DNA from: Planctomycetaceae bacterium
GTDB lineage: Bacteria; Planctomycetota; Planctomycetia; Planctomycetales; Planctomycetaceae
Assembly (NCBI GenBank): GCA_013813775.1
Contig: JACCRE010000195.1
Location: 1 to 64,000 of the forward strand
Length of the DNA stretch: 64,000 bases
Direction of reading: 5' to 3'
Below, in pieces: positions 17,871 to 26,059 of the stretch; within the stretch, counting starts at the first letter, position 1; the number at the start of each line of letters is the position of its first letter. The position numbers and the translations under genes were made by a program. The notes beneath the pieces are model-generated. The model made no database searches. It was not told where the DNA came from and saw nothing but the letters and a program-made list of their open reading frames with translations.

Positions 17871-18869
17871 ATGCAGTATCGCGACAGCCTCTACGACTGG
17901 GCGTTTCCTTGCGGAACCTGGTTCGGCATCAGGGTCCGCTTCAGCCCTTTGTTTCTGCTGGTGCCGATCGTGTTGGGCATCCAGCGGTGGGATGCACGTC
18001 TCGCGGCGCTCGTCGGCCTTTGTCTCGTCGCGTCGGTTCTGCTTCATGAGCTTGCACATGTCTTCGCGATTCGGCTGACGGGCGGAGTCGTCAACGAGAC
18101 CCTGCTGTGGCCGTTAGGCGGGCTGACGCGGGTCTCGCTTGTGTCCCCCTCGGCGGCCCCGGTGGCAACCGCTCTCGCCGGCCCGCTGATGAGTCTTCTC
18201 ATCGGGGTGATCTGCCTGTCGGGCTTGATGCGGGCTGACATCCATTGGAAGTTGCTCGACCCGCTCTCGCTGCCGGAGACGAATCTCGAAACCGAATTCG
18301 GCCGCGGGCTGCTCGCGATCTTCTTCTACACGAACTGGTTGCTCGTCGCGGCGAATATCCTGCCGGCATTGCCGTTCGACGGCGGGCGGGTGCTCGACCT
18401 GGTTCTGTCGAACCGTTTCGGTCCATCGCTCGGCCAACAGACGACGTTGCGGGCCGGGATCTTCGTCGGCTGTTCGGTGATCGTGGCCGCCCTGCTCTCC
18501 GAAAGCGTGTGGCTTTGCGCGTTGGGCGCCGGCGTCGTCGCATTCAACCTGCGCGACAGCCTGCGACACCAGATCGCCGACAACTTCGACGAGTCGTTCA
18601 TGGGCTACGACTTCTCGCAGGGCTACACCAGTCTCGAACGTTCGGTGCCGGCCGAGACTGAGGTTCGGCCCGGGTTGTTCCAGCGCTGGCTCGCCCGGCG
18701 ACGGGCATGTCGCGAGGAGCGTCAACGCATGCGGGCTCTCGAAGCCGAACGAGAACTCGATTTTCTACTCGCGAAGGTCCACACCTACGGCATCAATTCG
18801 CTCACCGATTCCGAACGGCGGACCTTGAAACGAGCGTCGACACGCTACCGCGGCCGGGCGAAGGACTGA
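17871..18869 (+). CDS. M50 (site-2 protease-type) intramembrane metalloprotease
   Basis: A 332-residue polytopic protein. Zinc ligands H59 and H63 with catalytic E60 lie in VLLHELAHVFA. The third ligand, D170, is in ILPALPFDGGRVLDL. LAGPLMSLLIG (102-112) is the usual conserved loop between them. About six helices are visible. The last 40 residues form a soluble tail (LLAKVHTYGINSLTDSER and on) that closely matches the tail of the rhomboid-fold protein at 26060. It presumably cleaves membrane-bound substrates such as anti-sigma factors. The ATG at 17871 is preferred; the upstream frame crosses the predicted promoter. Confidence 0.87.
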   Translation: MQYRDSLYDWAFPCGTWFGIRVRFSPLFLLVPIVLGIQRWDARLAALVGLCLVASVLLHELAHVFAIRLTGGVVNETLLWPLGGLTRVSLVSPSAAPVATALAGPLMSLLIGVICLSGLMRADIHWKLLDPLSLPETNLETEFGRGLLAIFFYTNWLLVAANILPALPFDGGRVLDLVLSNRFGPSLGQQTTLRAGIFVGCSVIVAALLSESVWLCALGAGVVAFNLRDSLRHQIADNFDESFMGYDFSQGYTSLERSVPAETEVRPGLFQRWLARRRACREERQRMRALEAERELDFLLAKVHTYGINSLTDSERRTLKRASTRYRGRAKD

Positions 18870-19026
18870 CGTCGCCGGATTCCTCGTTCCGACCTGCAGA
18901 ATCGTTCGGATCGGATTGATCCGCGGGATTGGCGGAGACTCATCGCGGTGGGAACGCTCGCACCGCACCCTTTTGACGAGATAGGCGGCACTCCAGCCCC
19001 GCCTCCAGTTGCCGTGGCCCCGATGT

Positions 19027-19055
19027 GACCTAGGTTTGCGGCGCAAACTCAGGTC
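19027..19055 (+). promoter_or_regulatory. Hairpin/operator-like inverted repeat before the HD-GYP gene
   Basis: Two 13-base arms (gacctaggtttgc and gcaaactcaggtc) with a 3-base centre match at 11 of 13 positions. They end 15 bases before the start codon. A strong Shine-Dalgarno (ggagg, 19059-19063) follows directly. The element could be an operator or a mRNA hairpin that limits access to the ribosome-binding site. This is read from the sequence and not tested. Confidence 0.4.
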
Positions 19056-19070
19056 TACGGAGGCGGCATT

Positions 19071-20675
19071 ATGTTGGCTGCGACGATCGTTGCTCCCGTC
19101 GGAGTCACGAAAGCTGATCAATCCTCGCCGCCGTTCGCCGCCGTAGCGCGCCTGGTCCAACAGACGAGTCTGCCATTCTTGTGCGTCGAGGCGAGTCGTG
19201 GCGTTTGCTTCGACAGACAGGGGTCCGAGCTGCCTCCCTTTCTGCCGGAGCGGATTCTCTCGCAGCTTCTCGGACTGTCGGAGCCTGCGACGATCGACGA
19301 CGTCGATGGACTCATCGCGTACGCCGTCCCTCTGCCGTCGCACGGCGGACGGTTCATCGCCTACGGCTACCAACTGGCCGCCGGCGCACCGCTCCCGGCG
19401 GAACTCCGGCACGCCGCCAAAGAGGCCGGCTGGTCAGACGCACGTCTCCAGGCTTGGGCGACCGATCAGCCCCGTTGTACCGCGGAGCCGCTGGCCGCTC
19501 TGCTGCGGTTTGCCGCTTCAGACATCGCCGGTGATGCCGCAGTTGCGGAGAGTCAGATCCTTGAACTCAGTGAACAACTCGACCGCACCTACGAAGAAAT
19601 CTCGCTGCTGCATTCGCTCTCGCACAACCTGCAGATATCGACCAGCCCGGCAGAACTCGTCGCGCTGTGCCTTGACCGCCTGCCCGGGCTGATCGACGCG
19701 GAATCGCATCTGGTGCAACTGCGTCCGCCGGGAGAGTCGAGTCGAATCTGGTCGAACGGCGACCTGCCGTTTAGTATCGCGGACGCGAATCAATTGCTGA
19801 TACGCCTTGACGCCCAGGAGTCGTCGCGCCCGATCGTGCGAAATTTCATTGCAGGTTCTCCGCTGGCGGCGAAGTACCCCCGGCTACGCAACTTCGTGGC
19901 CGTTCCCGTTCGTGAGGGGCGACACCGCTTCGGTTGGATCATCAGCACGAACCTGTCTGGCGGCCGAGAGTTCGGCACGATCGAGGCGAGCTTCCTGAAC
20001 ACGATTGCGACGATCCTGGGCACGCATGTTCGCAACATCGATCTGCTGCACGAGCAAAACGACCTGCTCGTCGGCTTTGTGCGATCCTTCGTTTCGACGC
20101 TCGACGCCAAAGACCCGTACACGCGCGGCCACAGCGAACGAGTCGCGCTCATCGCCAGGAGAATCGGCGAGCAGATGAGGCTTCCGGACGAATATATTGA
20201 GGCGATCTATCTCAGCGGCCTGCTGCACGACGTGGGAAAGATCGGAGTCGATGATCAGATTCTTCGGAAGAACGGGCCGCTCACCGACGAAGAGTTCGCG
20301 CAGGTCAAGAAGCATCCCGTCATCGGATACAACATCCTTTCGAGCCTCAAGAATCTGCGGCACGTGCTGCCAGGCGTCCGCAACCATCACGAGAGTTTCG
20401 ACGGAACCGGCTATCCGGACGGACTGGCCGGCGACGACATCCCGTTGCTGGCTCGCGTGCTGGCGGTCGCCGACGCTTACGACGCGATGAGCAGCGATCG
20501 GCCCTACCGCAAGGGCATGCCCTCGGAAAAAATCGACGAGGTCTTCCGCCGCGGCCGCAACCGCCAGTGGGACGGCGAAGTTCTTGACGGTTACTTTGAC
20601 TGCCGCGATGACATTCTGATGATCTGCGCCGCATACAGCTTCGAGAATCGCCGCGCCTTCGGCGACGGGATCTAA
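19071..20675 (+). CDS. GAF/HD-GYP cyclic-di-GMP phosphodiesterase
   Basis: A 534-residue protein. The N-terminal 160 residues are unassigned. A short coiled coil (about 160-185) leads into a GAF domain (about 185-320). The HD-GYP domain (about 335-520) has DPYTRGHSERV (metal His354), LLHDVGKIG (H386, D387), KKHPVIGY and the diagnostic HHESFDGTGYP (439-449). All key residues are present, so it should hydrolyse c-di-GMP to pGpG or GMP, controlled by the GAF domain. No membrane helix is visible. A clear Shine-Dalgarno lies 7 bases before the ATG, with an inverted repeat just upstream of it. Confidence 0.93.
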   Translation: MLAATIVAPVGVTKADQSSPPFAAVARLVQQTSLPFLCVEASRGVCFDRQGSELPPFLPERILSQLLGLSEPATIDDVDGLIAYAVPLPSHGGRFIAYGYQLAAGAPLPAELRHAAKEAGWSDARLQAWATDQPRCTAEPLAALLRFAASDIAGDAAVAESQILELSEQLDRTYEEISLLHSLSHNLQISTSPAELVALCLDRLPGLIDAESHLVQLRPPGESSRIWSNGDLPFSIADANQLLIRLDAQESSRPIVRNFIAGSPLAAKYPRLRNFVAVPVREGRHRFGWIISTNLSGGREFGTIEASFLNTIATILGTHVRNIDLLHEQNDLLVGFVRSFVSTLDAKDPYTRGHSERVALIARRIGEQMRLPDEYIEAIYLSGLLHDVGKIGVDDQILRKNGPLTDEEFAQVKKHPVIGYNILSSLKNLRHVLPGVRNHHESFDGTGYPDGLAGDDIPLLARVLAVADAYDAMSSDRPYRKGMPSEKIDEVFRRGRNRQWDGEVLDGYFDCRDDILMICAAYSFENRRAFGDGI

Positions 20676-20699
20676 CGCGCCGCTTCAGGTGTCGATGGT

Positions 20700-21923
20700 T
20701 CAGGCCGGTCCGAGCAGCGCGACCGCGACGTGCCCGCCGAATCCGAGCGAGAGCTTCAAGCCGAGGCCGCTGACCGCGCACGGCTCTCGGGTCAGCGAAA
20801 GAGCGCACTTCGGGTCCGGGTCATCGAGGTTGACCGTCGGCGGAAGCATGCCGTCTCGGATGGAAAGCGCGGTGACGGCCAGTTCGGTGGCTCCGGCCGC
20901 TCCGAGTTGATGGCCGATCGCTCCCTTGAGGGCCACGCACGGCACGCGGTCGGCGAAAGCCCCGAAGGCGATTCTCAGAGCCGACGCCTCGGCGACGTCG
21001 TTCGATCGCGTGGCGGTTCCGTGCAGGTTCACGTGACCGATGTTTTGCGGCGTGACTCCGCAGCGGGCGAGTGTGTCGGTGATCGCTCGAGACGGCGATG
21101 CGCCGGTCGGATCGACGTCCGTCATGCCGCACGGATCGGAAAGCACGGCCCCGCCCAACACGCGGGCGACACCTTCCGCGCCGCGCCGCTCGGCATGGTC
21201 TCGACGCTCTAGCACGAACACCGCGGCACCTTCGCCGATCGCAAAGCCGTCTCGATCGCGATTGAAGGGACGACACGCTGCCGCCGGCTCGGGGAAGCGC
21301 GTCGCAAGAACTCCCATTCTCTTGAACGAGGCGAGCACCGCCGGGTGGAGAGATGCGTCACCGCTGCCGGCGATGACGACGTCGCAAAGGTCCGACTGGA
21401 TCAGATCGAATGCACGCAGCACACTCACCAGCCCCGTCGCACACGCCGCCACCGGGGCCAGGCAGGCAGCACGCAGTCCGTACGTTCGCGAAATGACGCT
21501 GGACGCGACATGCGGCATCACTTCCAGCCAGGCATCGTTTGGTTCGCGGCGGCGTTCGGCGGCTAATGCCTGTGAGAAGGCCGTCAGGCCTCCCTTGCTC
21601 GTTCCGATGACGCAGCCGGCGCGATCGGGCGAGTAGGAATCGGCCGACAGCCGGGCATGGGAAACGGCTTCGCTGGCGGCCGCACTGATCAAGCGCAGCA
21701 CCGGCTCAACGAACACGTCGCCTGCCGGCGTAAACGCGGGGGCTCCGACGAACTGGAAACGATCGTGTGATCCGAGTCCAAGACCGTGGCAATCGGCCGC
21801 TGACAAACGTCGCACCGCGCGATCGCCGGCGAGAAGCCTCTCCCAGAACGACTCTCGATCGACGCCGAAGGGACCGACGCAGCCGATGCCTGTGATCAGG
21901 ACGTCGTCGCCAGAGCAACGCAT
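20700..21923 (-). CDS. Beta-ketoacyl-ACP synthase, KAS II (FabF)-like
   Basis: A thiolase-fold condensing enzyme of about 407 residues. The catalytic triad is complete: Cys161 in PVAACATGL, His in NLHGTATRSND and His in KGAIGHQLGAAG. The Gly-rich end LSLGFGGHVAVAL fits KAS II. It would extend acyl-ACP by decarboxylative condensation of malonyl-ACP. It stands alone, without fabG, acpP or fabD, so it may serve a special lipid rather than core synthesis. The start is ambiguous. ATG at 21923 gives a normal N-terminus. A TTG at 21944 overlaps the stop of the small upstream frame. Confidence 0.88.
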   Translation of the reverse strand: MRCSGDDVLITGIGCVGPFGVDRESFWERLLAGDRAVRRLSAADCHGLGLGSHDRFQFVGAPAFTPAGDVFVEPVLRLISAAASEAVSHARLSADSYSPDRAGCVIGTSKGGLTAFSQALAAERRREPNDAWLEVMPHVASSVISRTYGLRAACLAPVAACATGLVSVLRAFDLIQSDLCDVVIAGSGDASLHPAVLASFKRMGVLATRFPEPAAACRPFNRDRDGFAIGEGAAVFVLERRDHAERRGAEGVARVLGGAVLSDPCGMTDVDPTGASPSRAITDTLARCGVTPQNIGHVNLHGTATRSNDVAEASALRIAFGAFADRVPCVALKGAIGHQLGAAGATELAVTALSIRDGMLPPTVNLDDPDPKCALSLTREPCAVSGLGLKLSLGFGGHVAVALLGPA

Positions 21924-21940
21924 CGCCGCAAACGAACCGC

Positions 21941-22033
21941 TCAATTCCGCCGGCTCGACCGGCAGACTGCGAAGAGCACGCCGCCTGCCAACAATGCGAA
22001 AAGAACCCCGTTGATGATGATGTCGCGATTCAC
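21941..22033 (-). CDS. Possible 30-residue single-helix membrane peptide
   Basis: A GTG-started frame of 30 codons reads as one hydrophobic helix (IIINGVLFALLAGGVLFAV) between short charged ends (VNRD and CRSSRRN). That is the make-up of a small membrane protein. Its TGA overlaps a TTG that opens the ketoacyl-synthase frame, so the two could be coupled. No Shine-Dalgarno is visible and chance cannot be excluded in G+C-rich DNA. Confidence 0.35.
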   Translation of the reverse strand: MNRDIIINGVLFALLAGGVLFAVCRSSRRN

Positions 22034-22058
22034 AAGGACCAAGCGGTTCGATGAGGTT

Positions 22059-22559
22059 CTAGAGAAATGTTCCGATCGGCGATCGTAACTCGGCGAACGG
22101 CTTGCGGGCAACGGAGAACGTTTCCCAGCGCGGCGAACGCGACGTCATCACGGCCTTGTAATCGCAGGCCGTCACGCCGAAGAAGGCGTATCGCTTCTGA
22201 CGGAAGTCGAAAGTGTCGTCGAAGTCGCCCTCGTGGCCTTCGTCGATGTCATACGCGAAGGCGAACACGGCTCGCGATCCGTCACCGAACACGTCTTCCC
22301 ACCGCAGCAGACTCTCGACGTCGTCTCCCGTGACCCAGTTCTCCCACCGGCCGCCGTTGCCGGCGGTGGGATATCGCCTTCCCTTCACGTCGACGAGCAG
22401 CTTTTCACCGGAGCCGGCGTGCACGATGAAGTCCATCGACTTGAGCGAAGCCTGTTCCAGAAGACTTCGCCGGGCCTCGTCGACGGCGACGTAAGGAATC
22501 CGTCGGCGGCGGAGGAACTCTTCGAACGCGGCCTCGTAATGATTTCGGCGAATCGCCAT
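22059..22559 (-). CDS. HYExAFE family protein
   Basis: A 166-residue protein that begins with the family-naming motif: H7-Y8-E9-A-A-F12-E13 in RRNHYEAAFEEFLRRR. The family is known from planctomycetes and has no settled function. A helix is followed by IPYVAVDEARRS, then SMDFIVHAGSGEKLLVDVKG. The last segment has Asp43 and Asp57-x-Lys59 placed as in PD-(D/E)XK nucleases. The ATG at 22559 is chosen because it starts directly at the motif. It lies 43 bases downstream of hisS on the same strand. Confidence 0.82.
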   Translation of the reverse strand: MAIRRNHYEAAFEEFLRRRRIPYVAVDEARRSLLEQASLKSMDFIVHAGSGEKLLVDVKGRRYPTAGNGGRWENWVTGDDVESLLRWEDVFGDGSRAVFAFAYDIDEGHEGDFDDTFDFRQKRYAFFGVTACDYKAVMTSRSPRWETFSVARKPFAELRSPIGTFL

Positions 22560-22602
22560 GTCGCTCGACCCGTGCGGCGTCAACGGAAAAAGATGCTCGA
22601 CA

Positions 22603-23934
22603 TTATCCGGGATTCAGCAACTGGGAAACGGCATCGACAAGCTCAGTGTCGGCAACGGTCGTCTGCTCGCCGGTGGCAAGGGTCTTGATCTGCCAGGTTC
22701 GAGCGGCAAACTCGTCGGAACCGGCGACGATGACGAGGCGGTGGCCTTTCCGGTCGGCGTATTTGAACTGCTTTCCGACATTCTTCGCTTCAGGAAAGAC
22801 TTCAACGGCAATGCCGCGGCCGCGAAGTCTTGCAGCCGCAGCGATGTAATCCCGCAGCCGATTCGGCTCGAACTGCGTCATCAAAACGGTCGCCGGCGTC
22901 GCACCGTCGGCCACGAGTCCCAGTTCTTCCATCGCGGCGAGCAGCCGATCGACTCCCAGACTCGCGCCGACACCCGGCAGCGGCAGCTTCGTGAACAGAC
23001 CAGCCAGATTGTCGTATCGGCCACCCGAGCAGACGCTGCCGATCGCCGGCAGATCGTCGAGGAAGGTTTCGTAGATCGTCCCCGTGTAGTAGTCGAGACC
23101 CCGCGCGATCGCGAGGTCGAGTCGCAAGCGACTCGCGGGAACGCCAGCCGCATCGGCGGCTTCGAACAGCCCCCGCAACGTCTGAATACCAAGCCGCGAA
23201 ATCTCGACACCATCGAGCTGAGTCGCAACTTCGGACAACACCTCGCCCGGCGGCCCTGTTCGAGCGCAGAATCGCAGAATCGATTCCGCGGCGTCGGAAG
23301 TCAGCCCAGCGATCTCCACCATTTCTTTGATGACCGCTTCCCGGCCCGCTTTTGCGAGTTTATCGAGCGCCCTCAGGACGCTGGCGGACTTGTCGCGAAC
23401 GCCGAGCGATTCGAGCAAGCCGTTGAGCACTCCCCGGTGATTGACGCGGATCGAGAACCGCTCGATCCCGAGCGCAACCAGCAAGTCGTGAATCACGAGC
23501 AGCGTTTCGGCATCGGACGCGGCGCTGTCGGTGCCGATCGTGTCGAAATCGCACTGCACGAACTCGCGGAAGCGGCCCTTCTGCGGTCTTTCGCCCCGCC
23601 AGACGGTGCCGACGTGATACCGCTTGAAGGGCAGGCCGAGTTCCTGCGCATGCTGGGCGGCGAATCGCGCGAACGGCACCGTCAGATCGAACCTCATCGC
23701 GACGTCGCGACCCCCCTGGTCTTCGAAGCGGAACATCTGCTTGTCTGATTCGTCCCCGCCTTTTCCCAGCAGAATTTCAGTGTACTCGAGGGCGGGAGTA
23801 TCGATCGGGGCATAACCGTAACTGCGATAGACGCGCTTCGCCGTATCGATCAATCGCTCGCGGGCGAGAGCCGCCGAGGGCAGGAAATCGCGGAAGCCCT
23901 TGAGAGTCTGCGGCTTGATAAGCTTTTCGGACAC
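22603..23934 (-). CDS. hisS: Histidine--tRNA ligase
   Basis: A 443-residue class II aminoacyl-tRNA synthetase. It begins KPQTLKGFRDFLP, as HisRS does. Motif 2 is GTVWRGERPQKGRFREFVQCD. The histidine-specific segments are LDLAIARGLDYYTGTIYE and CSGGRYDNLAG. Motif 3 is GVGASLGVDRLL. A C-terminal anticodon-binding domain (about 340-443) completes it. It charges tRNA-His in the cytoplasm. No HisZ-like truncation is seen. It stands between the YkgJ-type gene and the HYExAFE gene, all on one strand. Confidence 0.96.
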   Translation of the reverse strand: MSEKLIKPQTLKGFRDFLPSAALARERLIDTAKRVYRSYGYAPIDTPALEYTEILLGKGGDESDKQMFRFEDQGGRDVAMRFDLTVPFARFAAQHAQELGLPFKRYHVGTVWRGERPQKGRFREFVQCDFDTIGTDSAASDAETLLVIHDLLVALGIERFSIRVNHRGVLNGLLESLGVRDKSASVLRALDKLAKAGREAVIKEMVEIAGLTSDAAESILRFCARTGPPGEVLSEVATQLDGVEISRLGIQTLRGLFEAADAAGVPASRLRLDLAIARGLDYYTGTIYETFLDDLPAIGSVCSGGRYDNLAGLFTKLPLPGVGASLGVDRLLAAMEELGLVADGATPATVLMTQFEPNRLRDYIAAAARLRGRGIAVEVFPEAKNVGKQFKYADRKGHRLVIVAGSDEFAARTWQIKTLATGEQTTVADTELVDAVSQLLNPG

Positions 23935-24051
23935 TGTGTTGAGGACGGAAGAACCGAGAATTGAGGAGTGAGGAGTGAGAATGAGGGCTGGAACGAACTC
24001 GGAATCCGTCGGCCACCGCGCCAGTGACGTCTGCGTTGTCTCTCAACCACG

Positions 24052-24483
24052 TCAGACGCCGTGCAGCACCGGCAGGCCCAACGCATTGGCCTCGTTCCGC
24101 TCCCGCGGGGGCAGCACCGCTTCGGCGTATTCCCACACCTGTTCGGCCGTCTCAAAGAATTTGTCGTAGACGCCTTCGTCGCCGTACTCGCAGTCGTCGG
24201 TGTTGTAAGTGCGACAGATATTAGGCCGGTTCTCGTACATGCCGCACATGTGGCCGTCGAGATGCACGCAGTCGGCGAAGACGACCAGGAACCAGACGTC
24301 ATCTTCCACGAACACAGCCGTTTTGCCGTGGATCATGTACCAGCGCATGTGATCGAAGTCGGTCCACGTCGTCGGCGTTTCGATGGGAAGCGCAAAATAG
24401 CGACAGCACCGAGCCGTACAGTAACTGCACAAAAACTCGCCGGGCTTCAGATCTTCGCGACGGATCGGCTTGATTTCGGACAT
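24052..24483 (-). CDS. YkgJ-type cysteine-cluster protein
   Basis: A 143-residue protein of the YkgJ/CxxCxxCC (UPF0153-like) family, thought to bind an Fe-S cluster or zinc. Cysteines C19-x2-C22-x3-C26-C27 (FLCSYCTARCC) start it. C72 (ADCVHLDG), C80 and C90 (ENRPNICRTYN) follow, with C98 beyond them. YENRPNICR is typical of the family. No signal peptide is present. It is followed 117 bases later by hisS. Confidence 0.85.
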   Translation of the reverse strand: MSEIKPIRREDLKPGEFLCSYCTARCCRYFALPIETPTTWTDFDHMRWYMIHGKTAVFVEDDVWFLVVFADCVHLDGHMCGMYENRPNICRTYNTDDCEYGDEGVYDKFFETAEQVWEYAEAVLPPRERNEANALGLPVLHGV

Positions 24484-25113
24484 CGTGGGGAGCGTGCCGG
24501 TTCGGACAGGAAGCGGCGATTGTAACGCGCTGAAACCGTGAAACCCACGAAACCGGGTCCGATGGCGGTCGGCGGCTCAACGCAACGACTCTTAAACGAA
24601 TGCACCGGGGTTCGGGATGGCACACAGATGGACGCCCAGGGTCGGGTACTTGAAAATCACGACAGACACGAATCACACGAAAAGTCTGAAACCACGGGAA
24701 GGCACGGAAAGGACGGAAGCGTCTTGATTTTCACGTTTCGCCGCGATCAGGAGCCGGTTGTTCCGAACACAATTTTTTTCGTGTGTTCCGTGTCTTTCGT
24801 GGTTCCTCGTTTCCGTGTCGTGCGGTCGTTCCTCCGCGATCCATAAGTGTCTCGAAGTCGTGGAAGTCCGAACCGGTCGTAGCAGCCGTGTTGGCCTTCC
24901 GCACGCGTCTTTCGACCGTTCATCTCGCAGAACCCCGAGCATCGGCGCCATCGGTACGATCGCGATGTTCGCCGCGAGTCGCGCCAAGCATTTCCCCGCT
25001 GCCGACCGCCCCCGTTCCTCCTTGACCGCTGTTCCCATGGGGACTTACGATTGTTTTACGGCGTCCCGTTGACCGATGCTTTGCCGAGGGACCGCCCGCC
25101 TAGAGACCCATCG
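24484..25113. other. Gene-free stretch containing an inverted-repeat element
   Basis: These 630 bases separate divergent genes. The centre is the repeat listed at 24658-24822. Frames through the rest give no family resemblance, so I call no gene. It should hold the promoters of the YkgJ-type gene and the coiled-coil gene. Confidence 0.5.
24658..24822. repeat. Degenerate inverted repeat of the accacg/cacgaa type
   Basis: The left part (24658-24716) is built of short purine-rich units such as cacgaatcacacgaaaa and gaaaccacgg. The right part (24773-24822) is its imperfect reverse complement, with units such as ttccgtgtctttcgtggttcc. The arms flank about 55 bases that encode nothing I recognise. 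The style is the same as the element at 33256-33352, which points to one dispersed non-coding family. Confidence 0.55.
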
Positions 25114-25989
25114 ATGCATACGCTTGGTAAAGTCTTTCTCGGGATCAACGTGATTCTCGTCGTGGCGGCGTTATTGCTGACCTCGAAGTTGGTCAACACG
25201 CGCAACTACTGGATGCAGCAGGTCGGTCTGCGCGAGAAGACGATCGAGCAGAACGACGTGCAGATCGCCGAGAAGACGAAGCAGCTCCAACAGTTGCAGG
25301 CGAATCTCGTCCAACAGCGGTTGTCCTGGGACACGATGTTCCTTGCTCCCAATTCGCGGCCAGACGCTCAGGGCAATATCACGGTCGGCGTGGGGCCCGA
25401 TCAGGGATTCGGCATCCCGCCCGAGGGATCGCCGCCGCCGATCGTGCATGTGTTCGTGCCTTCGGGCGAAAACTCGTCAGTTTACGTCGGCCCGTTTCAA
25501 GTCACGGCCGCCCGGGGACCTCAGACGCAACTGGCCCCGATGTTTCGCGTGTTTGAAGGCGAGCCGACGACGTGGACGCCGGGCACATGGCGGCTCTGGC
25601 AAATCGTGCCCTCTCAGGCCCCGAGCCGGGTCGTTGAACTGACGAACGACATCGTCAAGAAGCGCGAAGCGGTGACGTCTCGCCAGAACACGCTCGCGTT
25701 GCAGCAGAAAGCCGTCGAACAGGCGCAGGAACACCTTGCCAGCCACCAGCAGGAACTCCTCGGCAATCCACAAGCGACCGAAATCGCTGAAGTTCCGGAA
25801 GTCAGAGCCGGCCTCGTCGCGGCCCTCCGCGACGCCGAGGCGAGCAGAAATGCATCGCTCGCCGAACTCGATCGACTTCGCCGCGAGGTCGATCAGGCGT
25901 ATGATCGTTTGACGCGTCTCGTCGCGCAGAACGGTCGGCTCGTCCAGGATGAGGCGGCGGCAACGCCGGAGCTCTCGTCGGCCCGCTGA
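25114..25989 (+). CDS. Membrane-anchored coiled-coil protein
   Basis: A 291-residue protein with one N-terminal membrane helix (LGKVFLGINVILVVAALLL, about residues 4-22) and no cleavage site, so it is an inner-membrane anchor. A coiled coil (about 30-70, rich in Gln and Glu) is followed by a compact beta-like domain (about 75-180, HVFVPSGENSSVYVGPFQVT). A second long coiled coil (about 190-280) ends the protein. No enzyme motif is visible; a scaffold or envelope role is a guess. It precedes the rhomboid-fold gene by 70 bases on the same strand. The ATG at 25114 gives the helix its normal N-terminal position. Confidence 0.72.
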   Translation: MHTLGKVFLGINVILVVAALLLTSKLVNTRNYWMQQVGLREKTIEQNDVQIAEKTKQLQQLQANLVQQRLSWDTMFLAPNSRPDAQGNITVGVGPDQGFGIPPEGSPPPIVHVFVPSGENSSVYVGPFQVTAARGPQTQLAPMFRVFEGEPTTWTPGTWRLWQIVPSQAPSRVVELTNDIVKKREAVTSRQNTLALQQKAVEQAQEHLASHQQELLGNPQATEIAEVPEVRAGLVAALRDAEASRNASLAELDRLRREVDQAYDRLTRLVAQNGRLVQDEAAATPELSSAR

Positions 25990-26059
25990 CGTTTCATCGC
26001 TATGGCGAACGCGGGAACCCTCACGCACAGGACTCGCCCCGCCGCGACGGACCGACCCG

